From: Elephas maximus indicus
Lineage: Eukaryota > Chordata > Mammalia > Proboscidea > Elephantidae
Direction of reading: 5' to 3'
Assembly (NCBI RefSeq): GCF_024166365.1
Contig: NC_064819.1
Location: 153,580,293 to 153,644,292 of the forward strand
Length of the DNA: 64,000 nt
Made by a program: the position numbers and the translations under genes
The notes under the pieces: model-generated
The model's input: only the letters and a program-made list of their open reading frames with translations
Database searches by the model: none
Told to the model about the DNA's origin: nothing
Part shown: piece by piece, positions 12,106-23,689 of the stretch
Numbering within the stretch: position 1 is the stretch's first letter
How the letters are laid out: every line of letters starts with the position of its first letter

Positions 12106-12380
12106 GTATACTAGTGTTATGAACAAAGAGTTGGGGCAATATAGAGGAAGTGCGGTGTCGTCCGGACCTTGAAGGCTGCAGAGGCAGAAAACAGCTGAGG
12201 AAGGAATACGTTTAGTTTCTTGTAGGTAAATTAATTGGAAATTTAATTAAAAAATTTATCTGGATAATATGTTCATGAGGTCAAATGTAAAAATCATATA
12301 AAATGTACCATAAAGAAGTCTTTAAAAAGTCTTTCCTGTTCCCCACATAGAATAATCTCTTATTTTTTTTCCCCAGGTGA

Positions 12381-12790
12381 TTCTTTGTGTGTGTGTGCAT
12401 GTGGGTGTGTGTGTGCTTTAGGTGAAGGTTTACAGAGCATATCAGTTTCTCATTAAACAATTAATACACATATTGTTTTGTGACATTGGTTGGCAACCCT
12501 GTGACTTGTCAAAACTTTCCTCCTCTTGGCGTTGGGTTCCATTTCCATTCTTTCAGCTTTCCTGTCCCCTTCTGCCTTCTCTTCCTTGCCCCTGGGCTGG
12601 TGTGCCCAATTAATCTCATACACATGGTTGAACTACATCTGTTATTGTTTGTTTTATAGGCCTGTCTAATCTTTGGCTGAAGGGTGAACCTCAGGAATGA
12701 CTTCAATACTGAGTTACAAGAATGTCCGGGGGCCATACTCTCGGGGTTGCTCCAGTCTCTCAGACCGTAAATCTGATCTTTTTTTGTGTA
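12381..12790 (-). mobile_element. 5'-truncated L1-type LINE, 3' UTR (second copy)
   Basis: TTTAGGTGAAGGTTTACAGAGC and the later GGCCTGTCTAATCTTTGGC and TCCGGGGGCC phrases match the block at about 3560-4425. A TG-rich expansion (12386-12417) lies at the position of the A-tail. Confidence 0.65.
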
Positions 12791-12799
12791 GTCTCTTAA

Positions 12800-13120
12800 T
12801 TTCTCATGATTGTTTCAGTATTTCTTTATGCAGGTACGTATATGTATTCTTATTTTCTTACACAAAAAGTAACTTGCTCTTTATAGTTACGTACCTTGCT
12901 ATTTTCATTTAACAATATATCCTGGAGACTATTCCATGTCAGTATATTTTGTTATTCTTTTATTCAGCTGAAAATATCCCACTGTGGGAATGTAACATAG
13001 TTATTTATCTAGTTTCCTACTGATGGACACTCTGGTGTTTCCTTTTTTGCAAATGCAAAATACTATAACAAGTAATTTTGTACACATTATTTTATACATG
13101 TGCAGGCCTACCTGTAGAAT
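12800..13120 (-). mobile_element. Ancient L1 fragment
   Basis: CATTTAACAATATATCCTGG and TACTGATGGACACTCTGGTG are typical of L1M 3' sequence in reverse complement. Confidence 0.6.
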
Positions 13121-13234
13121 AAAGTCATAAGGATGTCATTGGAAGCCAAAGCGAATTTAATAGTTTCAATTATGTCAGTGACACATCCCCAGTTTGAGGG
13201 AGGAGCCTGGCAGAAGATGGTGAGAGGAAAGTGC

Positions 13235-13806
13235 TATATTTTACTTAGTAATGATGGGCCCTAAGTATGACAGATTACGTTGGGCAAATCTGCTGCAAAA
13301 GATCTCTTTAAATTGTTAAAAAGCAAAGATGTCACTCCAAGGACTAAGGTGCATGTGACTCAAGCCATGGTGTTTTCAATTGCCTCATATGCATGTGGAA
13401 GCTGGACAATGAATAAGGGAGACTGAAGAAGAATCAATGCCTTTAAATTATGGTGTTGGTGAAGAATATTGAATATACAATGGACTGCTAGAAGAACAAA
13501 CAAATCTGTCTTGGAAGAAGTACAGACTGAATGCTCATTAGAAGTGAGGATGGTGAGACTTTGTCTCACATACTTTGGGCATGCTATCAGGAGGGACTGG
13601 TCCCTGGAGAAGAACACCATGCTTGTTAGAATAGAGGGTCAGTGGGAAAGAGGAAGATCCTCAATGAGATGGATTAAGACAGCGGCTGCAACAATGGGCT
13701 CAAGTATAACAATTGTGAGGATGGCGCATGACCAGGCGGTGTTTCATCCTATTGTACTAGGGTCACTATGGGTCAGGACCAACTGGATGTTACCTAACAA
13801 TAGCAC
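13235..13806 (+). pseudogene. RTE/BovB-type LINE 3' end with decayed reverse-transcriptase tail
   Basis: The sequence translates in broken frames to the C-terminal region of an RTE reverse transcriptase. Recognisable pieces are AYGSWTMN-like text before 13469, then WTARRTNKSVLEEV, RLCLTYFGHAIRRD and ERGRSSMRWI in the 13469-13855 frame. It ends in AGGGTCACTATGGGTCAGGACC, which resembles the AfroSINE 3' tail. The 5' end is truncated and its limit is approximate. It is not a host gene. Confidence 0.8.
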
Positions 13807-13859
13807 AGATATGAGAAAGTCACCTCTGCATTTCACACATTCTTTAAATCTGTAAAGTT

Positions 13860-15920
13860 GATGTCATTTTAGAATGTTTTTACAAGTGGTAGGTGGGATC
13901 TAATTTCATGCTCCTTAGAATTACCTTTTAAAAAGCATCCAGAAAGGAAATGGTAATAGAACTCAAAGATGAATATTATTACTTAATATTTTAAACTCCA
14001 TACTAGCAAGATTTTAAGAAATAATGTATGAAATAAGTGACTTCATCTTCCCAGCAATGCTCTGGCATTGAAGCCAAATATATTCTCCTGACTCACATAG
14101 GATTAAAGTATTAAACATCACTGAGGATTCTTCGGCTGTCAAATTTAGTAGGTTTCTTGGATCTTTACACTTCATCAATGAAGCAAGGAGTATGTGATAT
14201 GACCCTCTTGTTAAAAAGGACAAAGATCACCCATTAAATCTTAATTAATTGCTATTTTAAATGTTTTCCTAGAGTGTCTTTGGGCAATTCACAATCTTTG
14301 AGCCTTCTTTTCCTCATCTGTAAAATAGATGGATGACTCTAGAATAAGATTTCAGGCTAGGTTCCTCAGGTAAGTGGGTTGGGGGAGGTGGGGAGGTGAA
14401 GTAGGTACAGCCTTAGGCCCTCTACCCTGGATAGCTTCAACCAGAGCAACTGTTTTTATCTGTTTTATAAATTGAAACTCAACACAATTGCTTGGATTAA
14501 GATTCTGCTGCTAAACTTTTTTGAAAATCTTGGCAGTTCTGTTTTCTATAACTAGTGTGGTTATTTTTTGGCATGGTAACACCTTTTATCTGAGGAACTC
14601 CATATTCTCTGCTAGGGACGTGATAGATTAACCCAGTCTCTATAATTTCTCACATTTTCTCCTGGGAGCTTCTTATTTTCTCACAGTAAGTCCCTCTGGA
14701 TCTCATTATCTGGTGAAGGATCTGACACAAGTGAGACTTCAGAGACCAAATTTCCTCTTCTCTGTTGCCACCCTGCACTACCCATACTTTCTCTTCATTT
14801 GGTATTATGTCAGCTTTCACAGTCCCAGATGTTTTACAGCTGCGCAGAGAACGAACAACCCCTTCTTCCTATAAGAGAGTTTATATCACCAGGTGTGAAC
14901 GAGCTGCCATACTAAATACTGGTACTGTTGACTAGCTCAAAGGCAGTAGCTAGTGTGGTTCTCATGTGCGCCTTTACCTTCTGCCTGTCTTTATTCTGAG
15001 ACATTTGTTCTCTCCAACTTTTCTGTCTCCTGTTTCTCTGTGTCTTGGGCCTGCCAGTGACTCCATAGATTGAACATAACACGGGTGAGAATGAGAGTCA
15101 GAACCTGGAAAAAATTTTTTTTCCTTTGGGAGTGGTGTTCAACGTTGAGTGTGCTAATCCCTGCCGAGCCTTTGGGTTGGTGCGGGATGAGGTGGTGGAT
15201 TGAGCTCCTGTTCTTTCCCAGCAGCAGTGCAGCTCGTGGTTACCTCATCAGGCCTTATTTCAGATGATTGCTGTGAGGTTACCGCCAAGTCCCCAATCTG
15301 TCCCTCTATCATAAAGAGATATATGATGTACTTACTTTTACTTGCTTTTCCGATTTAAATATTTATTTTCTTCATTAGGTAATACACTTGCTGTACAGAC
15401 GTTACAGTAAGTCTCCCTCCTATTCCCCAGTCACCCAGTTACCTCCCCTTCAGGCAACTGATATTAGCAGCTTCTTATGTACACTTACGAGTTATACTGT
15501 GCATAAATGTATAATTTTAATGTTTTGGTTATGATGAAATGCATTAAAGGTACTAAATTCATTACTTTGCAGGTGAATTTTATAATTAAATGTCCAGGGC
15601 TTTCTTTGACGGTGTACCCAATACATATACACATATTAATATGTGTATTTTCACCTCTAGTTAATTCTCGCAATTGTGATTGAGGCTAGAGTGCCAGTCT
15701 AGTGAAAATTTAACCTTTCCTTATCATCCTTTCCTTAAAACTAAATGTCCAAATGGCAGATGGTACTTAAGAACTCTCAATAATTTTATGTACTTTTGAC
15801 ATTTTTATATGGAAAACAACAAACTTAGCAATGTGCCTCAGAGGTGTGATTTGAACTCTTCACTGGGTCCTAGTGAAGCCCTTGCTGGCAGCTCCTCTAC
15901 GATGGCAGTAATATTGTGAA
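13860..15920. other. Intergenic, little recognised
   Basis: A short MIR-like core (CTCATCTGTAAAATAGATGG) occurs at about 14275-14345. The rest gives no supported feature by eye. Confidence 0.5.
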
Positions 15921-15934
15921 CTTAGGAGGTGTGA

Positions 15935-16080
15935 CTAGTGAAAGATATTACAAGACTGAGAGTCAGGAGACCTGGTCTCTACTTGCACTGGGCAAGTCAT
16001 TTGACCTGTTTGGAATTTAGATTCTTTCTCTACAAAGACCTGACCTAGGTTTATAAGGCTTTCCGATTCTCTGTTGAAAA
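15935..16080 (+). mobile_element. MIR-like SINE fragment
   Basis: AGTCAGGAGACCTGG, GGGCAAGTCATTTGACC and TTCTTTCTCTACAAAG follow the MIR order. The copy is diverged. Confidence 0.5.
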
Positions 16081-16119
16081 AGAAAAATATTTTTCCTGAG
16101 CTGCACCTTTTAAGCTAAT

Positions 16120-16720
16120 AGAATTTTGCTGGGACACATTATCTATAGGCACCGCCCCTCCTAGTCATCTAAAAGTGCTTCTTCTCTTTTTGAGATGCTG
16201 CTTCTTTCAGCGTGGCATGATTTGCAAGAACACCTTGGGTATAATTGTCACTTTGTTGCTGTGTATTCATATTTGCTGAGGCCGGACTTCTCCTCCCCAC
16301 CCCTCAAGGCAGCTGCTTATGGAATCGGACATGACCCATTGATCTGTGAGCATCGATGCCCAGGGTAACCAGTGGGCTGAAAGTAATGCACCCAAACTCA
16401 AATCACAACTGTCAGCTAAAATCACGATAATCAAATGAAAAAGGAAAATGATCATTCCTTTCACTACATAAAAATTCCCAAATATGATATATCAGAAGGG
16501 GCCCCAGCTTGGTGTCAATTAGAAAAAATATTACAAGAAGATTGCAAAGCACCAAAGAACATTTTGAACCTTTGGGGGAGGACTGGGTTAGACCCCATTG
16601 ATCAAAATTACTGTGCTCATTCTGGGTTGGAGCCCCACAGCCAGCTGATCAGAGCTTTTATATCTGCACCCCAGAGCAGTTGTACTACTAATTAGCCACG
16701 CACGGTCCAACTTTAAAGTT
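16120..16720. other. Unclassified block, possibly an LTR
   Basis: The composition (CTTCTCCTCCCCACCCC, GGGGCCCCAGC, TTGATCAAAATTACTG) looks like part of a retroviral LTR, but no terminal duplication or known family was recognised. Confidence 0.25.
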
Positions 16721-16867
16721 CTGAGATCCCAGTTGTGATTTTTTTTGTCTGCCCAGAAGGTAAGTGGTAAATAAACAGACTCCTTTGTTTATGAGAAATA
16801 TGGGAAATTTCTGCAGGGTGGAGAGGTAAGATCTGAAATAAAATTAAGGAAAAGAGCACTGGTGTTT

Positions 16868-17146
16868 TACATTATTCTCTGACTGAGCTCTGACTCAGGG
16901 TGACATTATAACAGAACGGAACACCTGGTCCTGAGCCATCTTAATAATTGTCGGCATGTTTGAGTCCATTGTTGTGGCTGTTGGGTCAGTCCATCTCATT
17001 GAAGGTTTTCCTCATGTTCTCTGGCCCTCTACTTGACCAAATATGATTTCTTTTTTTAGCAATTGTTCTTTCCTGATATCCAAAGAGTTCCGACATCCTT
17101 GCCTCTAAGGAGGATTCTGGTTATATTTCTTCTAAGACTGATTGGA
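16868..17146 (-). mobile_element. RTE/BovB-type LINE 3' end
   Basis: The reverse complement of this segment aligns by eye with 13540-13775. Shared phrases include TCAATGAGATGGA, ACAACAATGG and AGATGGCTCAGGACCAG. It is truncated at the far side. Confidence 0.75.
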
Positions 17147-17609
17147 AGGTACTAAATTAGAATTTGCTAATAAAAGAATATTCAAGAATATTTTTAGGAC
17201 CTAAAGTCAATTAATGGTAAATAGTACTTATTTTAGAAAATATAGGAACACTTGTCTAAAGGATTTGCTCTTGCATGCCAGTATGTATGATTATATTTCT
17301 GTTTTTTCTTATAGGCCCAGTTTTCTTGCTGTTAAAAACAATTATTTCCAAGTTTTAAAGAGAGTGATAAAAAGAAGCATTAAATAGTTTAGGATTGCCA
17401 AACGGAGAATAAGTTAATTGAAATGTGTAAGCTTTCCCACCTTAGGGTTTTTATATAAAATAGAAGTTCTAGATTTAAGTGCTGAAGGAATTCTTTAAAA
17501 TTTTAAAGGAATAATTATGGGAAAGGGCCTAAAATTTTTAAGAGAAGCTACAGCATAGTGAATTATTGCTTCTGTTAATGATATGTTGGTCCAGATGTTT
17601 AAAATTCAA

Positions 17610-18300
17610 TTTTTTATTTGCAAGTAATATATATGAGTACATTCTCAATTTTTTAATTCACAAGTATACAGAATAAAATATAAAAGTCTCAATACTTCCC
17701 CTCCCAAATTCCAAGTCTATTTTATTAAAAAAATTTTTTGTACATACGTATGCACATGCAAGTATAAATTTACATAAATGTGTACATTGGATAAAAATCA
17801 GCCATGCTTTCTTAGAAGAAAAGTCTCTTCCTTTTTTGGTCAATTCTCCCTCCAACTCCTTCTCCATCTTTATCACCTCCCATAGACCTCAGGTAACTTA
17901 CGTTAACTTCCCGGTGAGTATATTTCTGTATTTTTTTATCCATGCTCATATAGTCCATGCATATACATTTCATATATACGTGCATGCATATACATACATA
18001 TTTATAGGGTTTTGTTTTACTCAGTGGTTTGTAAAAATGTGATCATATTATGCATGTTTTTGCTCAATAATTCATTTGACGATTCCTCCAGGTCACCTGG
18101 TAAACCCTATTTCTTTTCAATGCTTGCCATTGTTCCATGATGTGATGATGACATAACTTAGTCAACATTCCTCCGTTATTTCACTTCATGGCTTATTTTT
18201 ATATATGATAGATTTCCATGATTAGAATTGCTGGAGTGAAGAGTTACATATATTTTTAATTTTAATAAATGTTGCTAGATTGCTTTCCAAGACAACTCTA
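17610..18300 (-). mobile_element. Ancient L1 (L1M-type) fragment
   Basis: TTTATTTGCAAGTAATATAT, the CCTCAGGTAACTTACG block and TTGCTAGATTGCTTTCC match reverse-complement L1M 3' sequence. It is diverged, so the limits are approximate. Confidence 0.5.
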
Positions 18301-18311
18301 TTAGTTCACAT

Positions 18312-18460
18312 TTCTACTATATATATAGTAGATATATAGATATAGCAGAAGTTTATATACATATAGCAGATATATATATAGTAGAAATATATATCATAGA
18401 AATATATATAGCAGGAATATATATAGCAGAAATGTATATAGTAGATATATATATTTATAG
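18312..18460. repeat. TA-rich degenerate minisatellite
   Basis: The block repeats TATATATAGCAGAAA/TATATATAGTAGA-like units about seven times with varying spacers. Confidence 0.8.
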
Positions 18461-18612
18461 CAAACAAGCACTTGATGGCTAACCAAGTCCACTCAGAGGT
18501 GCCTTGGAAGAAAGACCTGGCAATCTACTTCTGAAAAATCAGCCATGAAAACCCTCTACCCTGACACACATGGGATCACCGTGAGTTGGAATTGACTTGA
18601 TGTTGACTGGTA
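18461..18612 (+). mobile_element. AfroSINE, long form B, head-truncated
   Basis: CTCAGAGGTGCCTTGGAAG, GACCTGGCAATCTACTTCTG, AAAATCAGCC and GACACACATGGGATCACC define this subtype. The tRNA A-box part is missing or lost in the TA-rich repeat. Confidence 0.8.
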
Positions 18613-18671
18613 TCTTCTCCAGTAGCATTTCTATGGCTGCTGTAAGAGTACCACAAACTAGGTGTCTTAAA

Positions 18672-18968
18672 ACAAGAGAAATTAGAACAAATATTGTATG
18701 ATCCCCCTTGAATGAAACTGGTAAACTAATAGAAATCAAAGTTTGTTAGTGGTTACCAGGAGTGAGAGAAAGCAGGGAAGGGAAGTCATAGCTCAGGGGC
18801 CATTGGGTCTCTGTTAATGGTGGTGGAATTTTTTGGAAAGGGATAGTGGTGCTGTTTGCACTACATGATGAACATAATCAATGTCACTGAGTTGTACATG
18901 TAAAAATTGTCAAATTGGCAATAATACCACAATACCTCAATAAACAAAATAACACCACAATAAACAAA
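18672..18968 (+). mobile_element. L1 3' end inserted in the MLT1-like LTR
   Basis: GTTAGTGGTTACCAGGAGTG, CACTGAGTTGTACATGTAAA and a tail with AATAAACAAAA are L1 3' signatures. AGAAATTA occurs at both junctions as a possible short target duplication. Confidence 0.7.
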
Positions 18969-19230
18969 AACCAGAAATTAATTTTCTCACAGCTCTGGAG
19001 GCTAGAAGTCTGAATTCAGGATTCTTGGCAGGGCCACGCTTTCTCTGAAGGCTCTAGGGGAAGATCCTTCTTGGTCTCTTTTAGCTTCTGGTAGCCCCAG
19101 GCATTTCTTGGTTTGTGGGAGCATAACTCTAATTTCTGCCTCCATTTTCACATGGCCACCTTCCCTCTGCATCTGTCAGTCTCTGCCTTTTTTTTTTTAA
19201 AGACACCAGTCATATTGGATTAGGGCTCCC

Positions 19231-19287
19231 CTAGATGTGGAGTTGCCATGAGTCACAATGGGCTTGAAGGCTATTGGTTTGGTTTTT
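19231..19287 (+). mobile_element. AfroSINE 3'-end fragment
   Basis: GGAGTTGCCATGAGTCACAA...GGTTTGG is the SINE tail only. Confidence 0.55.
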
Positions 19288-19516
19288 ACTGGTTTACTCT
19301 AGTATGACCTCTCTAATTACATATGAATTACATCTGCAAACATGCTACTTCCAAATCAGGTCACATTCACAGGTACCGGGGGTTAGGACTTGAACATATA
19401 TTTTGGGAGGATACTAATCAACCCAGAACAAGGACTGTTGCCACATTAAACATTTTTAAAAATATTTTTGATATTGTTACTTTAATTTGCATTTTTCTGA
19501 CTACTAGTGAGTTTGA

Positions 19517-19672
19517 GGAGCCCTGGTGGCACAGTGGTTAAGAGCTCAGCTGCCAACCAAAAGGTCGGCAGTTCAAATCCATCAGCTGCTCCTTGGAAAC
19601 CCTACAGGGCAGTTCTACTCTGTCCTATAGAGTTGGTATGAGTTGGAATTGACTTGATGGCAATGAGTTTTT
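19517..19672 (+). mobile_element. AfroSINE, short form, with perfect 12-bp TSD
   Basis: A complete copy from GGAGCCCTGGTGGCACAGTG to the poly-T is flanked by TAGTGAGTTTGA at 19505-19516 and 19673-19684. Confidence 0.95.
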
Positions 19673-19689
19673 TAGTGAGTTTGAAGGTG

Positions 19690-20050
19690 TCATTTTTTTT
19701 TGTTGTTGTTGTTTGGATTTGTTTTTCTGTGAATTGATTATTATTCTTTGCTAATTTTCTATTATTTTTTCTTATCATTTTAGAAAAGCTCTTGGTGTAT
19801 TAAAAATATTAATCACTTGTCATCTGTGTTACAAATATTTTCCAATTCTGTCACTTGTCTGTTGACTTTCTCTATGGATCTTTGTCTTACAATAATTTAA
19901 AAAATTGTGGTAAAATATATACAACAAAAAAATTGCCATTTAAACTATTTTCAAGGGTACAATTCAGTGACAATTATGTTCATTATATTGTGCAACCATC
20001 ACTTATGAAACTTTTAAGATTAATTTGTAGTTGCAAAATTTTGGAAACAA
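19690..20050 (-). mobile_element. Ancient L1 fragment
   Basis: AATTGTGGTAAAATATATAC, GTACAATTCAGTGAC and GTGCAACCATCAC are the well-known reverse-complement L1M 3' phrases. Confidence 0.7.
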
Positions 20051-20059
20051 TCTAATTTC

Positions 20060-21080
20060 TTATATCTAGAAGATCAACTCAATAAACTATAAAATACCTA
20101 CATAGAAAAATATGTTTTATAATATTGAAATAGGGGAAGGATTTTTAAAGCACATCAAGGGCAGAAATCATGATTGGAAAAGGAGAAGAAATAAGAAAAC
20201 AAACATATACTTAAAAAAATAAATAAACATAGGGAGAAGAAACTAGAAAACAAGGAGACTAGTAATGAAACTGAGATTGTCTTTTCACAGAACAACCCAT
20301 TCTTATTAATTGTGATATCTATATATTTGGAGTAAATTACTAAAAGTCCTTATATTGTCTCTCCATTTTTGTAAAAATTAAACTTTTTATTTTGAGATAA
20401 TTAAAATTCACATGCAGTTGTAAAAAGTGGCTAGGACATAGTAAGATTTTGGTAAATATTACTGAATGAATGAGTTATAAAAGGGGAAAATTATTTCATT
20501 AACTGTTTTAACTGAATAACACCTTCCTGGTCTCTCTCCATGCCTCCATGTCTAGTTTAGGAGATTTAAACCTAAAGAGTATTTTAACCTCATAGGACCT
20601 TGAAAAACGTTTTTTTTCAGGGTAAACCAAGTAACCTGTTCATGTCAGTTATACCTTGATTCTTTCCTAGAACCCAAACTTGCTACAAAAGCAGTGGATG
20701 TTCACCTTTTCTCCTAAGTCAGCAAAGCTTCCGTGAAAACGTGCTGTTTCTAATGTGTCTTTGTGAATCCAATCACATGCCTTATTGCTGGTGCCACATC
20801 TGCGTCTACCTAATTTTTACTGCTTCTCTTATCTGAGCCATTTCCTGAGGATTTATTTGGCTGATTTCTGTTTTCTTTACTTGTAGTTTCAGTCTTGCAA
20901 TGGAAGGCACAGATAACGTATAATGAGGATGTACTTTATTTTTTTTGTTGTTGATGATTATTCCAGTGAAAGGGTCAAAGAACAATGTTTTAAAATGGAA
21001 AGACAATTCAATCCATTATTATTTCTTGATGCCTTCTGTATGCAAAGACTAAGATTCTATAGAAAAAGTCTTCACTTTCA
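20060..21080. other. No gene recognised
   Basis: The region is AT-rich. TTTTTATTTTGAGATAATT at about 20385 resembles a minor L1 3' piece. Nothing else is supported. Confidence 0.5.
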
Positions 21081-21084
21081 AGGG

Positions 21085-21470
21085 GTGTACCTTAGGAGAA
21101 GGACATAAGATACAACTGTCACAAAACTCAGTTTAGCACAGTGCCAAATGAGTGGTATAAGCCTTAGTGTTACAGGGATTTAGGAAAAGGAAAGGTCACT
21201 GTGACTTGGGATGGTTAGGGAAAAAGTCCTGGGGGAATTGAGACTTGTTAAAGACCATAAAGAATGTATGGTTAAAGACCATAAAGAATGTATGGTGTTT
21301 AGTAAAATGAAGCATTTCTGATGGATAGAAAAATTGTGGGGTGGGAATGCATTGTGCAAATATGGAAGCCAATACGTATACTAAATTACAGGCATGGCAG
21401 TTTTGTGTAGAAGAGCAGTAGAAGAGGAAAGGAAGGAAATTGGGTCAAGTTGCCTTTAGTGATTTTTTTT
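21085..21470 (+). mobile_element. Ancient L2-like fragment with a 24-bp tandem duplication
   Basis: AAGGTCACTGTGACTTGGG and nearby text resemble L2 3' sequence. Bases 21247-21270 are repeated exactly at 21271-21294. Confidence 0.45.
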
Positions 21471-21587
21471 TTCCTGAAAACTGATATTCCTTGGATACAT
21501 CCTATCTCATCAAGCATAGACCATAAATATCAGGGCTGGAAAGTCCTTCCCAGCTTGTGACACTAGCTTGTGTCTTTATACATTACA

Positions 21588-21961
21588 TAGGCAGTCCCTG
21601 GGTTATAACGTCTGACTTACGTACAACTCATAGTTACAAACCAACCCCTGTAAAGCCTGTTATATTAAAAATTTGAGGTACATACAATGATTTGTAATAA
21701 CAAATGGGTGCTACTTTGTGATGGACATCAAAACATTATTATTATTGTTTTATTATGTTAAAGATGTTTTAATGTATCTGGAAGTGTTCCTTTAATGTTT
21801 TTTACGCATAGAAAGGTACACTATAGACTATATACTAAGACAAACTTCTGACAAATCGACATTCGATATGAACTGTACCAAGCTGTTTTGACTTACATAC
21901 AAATTGGACTTAAAGACAAACTTAAGAATGGAACTTATTCATAACTTGCAGACTGCCTGTA
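21588..21961. mobile_element. Tc1/mariner-like non-autonomous DNA transposon
   Basis: The left end GGCAGTCCCTGGGTTATAA is mirrored by the right end, whose reverse complement reads GGCAGTCTGCAAGTTATGA. TA-containing sequence flanks both sides. The element is about 370 bp and ends about 40 bases before the GJA10 exon acceptor. Confidence 0.65.
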
Positions 21962-22003
21962 TCTGTGGGTGCTATTGACTGTAGTGTTTTCCGTGTATTT
22001 CAG

Positions 22004-22019
22004 CTATTAGTCTCTAACC
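22004..22019 (+). other. GJA10: GJA10 5' UTR part of the coding exon
   Basis: A CAG at 22001-22003 preceded by a T-rich tract (GTGTATTTCAG) is a good acceptor, leaving 16 untranslated bases before the ATG. Connexin genes usually have a separate non-coding first exon; none was identified in the window. Confidence 0.6.
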
Positions 22020-23462
22020 ATGGGAGACTGGAACTTATTGGGTGGCATCCTAGAGGAGGTTCACTCTCACTCAACCATTGTGGGGAAAATCTGGCTGACC
22101 ATCCTCTTCATCTTTCGAATGCTGGTACTTGGAGTGGCTGCTGAGGGTGTCTGGGATGATGAACAGTCAGCATTTGCCTGCAACACCCAGCAGCCAGGAT
22201 GCAACAATATCTGTTATGATGATGCTTTCCCTATCTCTTTGATCAGATTTTGGGTTTTACAGATCATCTTTGTGTCTTCACCCTCTCTGGTGTATATGGG
22301 CCATGCACTTTATAGACTCAGGGCCCTTGAGAAAGAAAGATGGAGAAAAAAGTCATACCTTAGAACCCAGATGGAGAATCCAGAGGTTGACTTGGAAGAG
22401 CAGCAAAGGATACATAGGGAACTGAGGATGCTAGAGGAACAGAAGAGGATCTATAAAGTCCCTCTGAAAGGATGTCTGCTGCGTACTTATATCTTACACA
22501 TCTTGACCAGGTCTATGCTGGAAATAGGATTCATGATAGGCCAGTATATTCTCTATGGGTTTCAAATGCACCCCCTTTACAAATGCACTCAATCTCCTTG
22601 CCCCAATACAGTGGATTGCTTTGTATCCAGGCCCACAGAGAAGACCATTTTCATGATCTTTATGCACAGTATTGCAGCCATCTCCTTGTTCCTTAATGTA
22701 CTCGAAATATTTCATCTGGGTATCAGGAAAATCGGGAGGGCACTTTATGAGAAACCCAACAGTGAGGTCACTGAGGATGAAAGGGGCCCTCCATTCCATT
22801 TGAAGAAATGTTCAGTGGCCCAGCAGAGTATGATTTGCTCTTCCTTGCCTGATAGACCCTCTCTACTACAAGCCAACAATCGACAAAAAATCATCCGAGT
22901 TAATATGCCAAAGTCTGAAACCATCTGGCAAATTCCACAAGCCAAACGACTTGAGGTAGTCCCTTGCTATGACAAAAAAGACTCGGCTCAGAAAGACCAG
23001 CACAGTGGACAGCTCCTTGTCCACAGCCCATGCACCTGGAACGGCAGTGTCAGAATGCAGGACCACGGACAGCAACCAGATCATCCTTCCTCCTTTGGCT
23101 TCCAGAATACCGTCTCCCAGTCCTGGCTGGAGAGAACGACGGCCCCTGAACACTGTCCCTCTTATGTACCAGGAACCTGGGAGCTGCCCCAGGACCTGAA
23201 ACCCCCAGGCGAGCCTCTCACAGATCTGCACAGTCACTGCAAGGACAGTGATGACAGCGTGAGAGAGAGTGGGGTCTGGATAGACAGATCTCGCCCAGGC
23301 AGTCGCAAAGCCAGCTTTCTGTCCAGACTGCTGTCTGAAAAGGGACAGCCACACAGTGACTCTGGAAGCTCCAGTTCTCGGAATAGCTCTTGCTTGGACA
23401 TTCCACATCGGGAAAACAGCCCCTCCCCCCTGCCTTCAGCCACTGGGCACAGAACATCAATG
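22020..23462 (+). CDS. GJA10: Connexin 62/57 (GJA10), main coding exon
   Basis: The exon encodes residues 1-481 of an alpha-group connexin. Six subunits form a hemichannel and paired hemichannels form a gap junction; the family member Cx57/Cx62 is known from retinal horizontal cells. The start ATG (AACCATGG) begins the conserved MGDWNLLGG. Four membrane segments lie near residues 20-42, 76-96, 153-178 and 208-231. Extracellular loop 1 has Cys54, Cys61 and Cys65 (C-x6-C-x3-C), and loop 2 has Cys189, Cys194 and Cys200 (C-x4-C-x5-C), the docking-loop disulphide pattern. The cytoplasmic loop is charged (101-152) and the long tail is Ser/Pro-rich (232 on). The frame runs on to TGA at 23487-23489, but ATG|GTAAGT after codon 481 is a perfect phase-0 donor, so I place the exon end there. 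Confidence 0.95.
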
Positions 23463-23689
23463 GTAAGTAAAAACAGACAGCCCTACTGATCACAGAATGG
23501 TCACCACAAGGGGTGTTCCACTCTGGCCACTTCTTATCCTTCCCTGTCGTCCTATCTGGTATGTACATACGTGTAGAGACTGGAGACAAAGAGAGTGAGG
23601 AGAGAGAGAAAGACTTTGAGAGAGAGGGAAATTTATGAAGAGTTAAATTCATTCATTCAGTTAAATTCAATTTATAAAATAAATTCATA

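Larger units (their letters stand above)
18617..19432 (-). mobile_element. MLT1-like (ERVL-MaLR) solo LTR
   Basis: In reverse complement it starts TTCTGGGTTGATTAGTATCC and CAAGTCCTAACCCCCGG, and ends with CCACCTAGTTTGTGGTACTC. This is the MaLR layout. It is interrupted at 18672-18968 by an L1 3' end and contains a SINE fragment at 19231-19287. Confidence 0.7.

Noticed and set aside
22866-23408. 180-aa open frame on the - strand within GJA10
   Set aside because: It is the antisense shadow of the connexin tail; the sense strand has the recognised protein.
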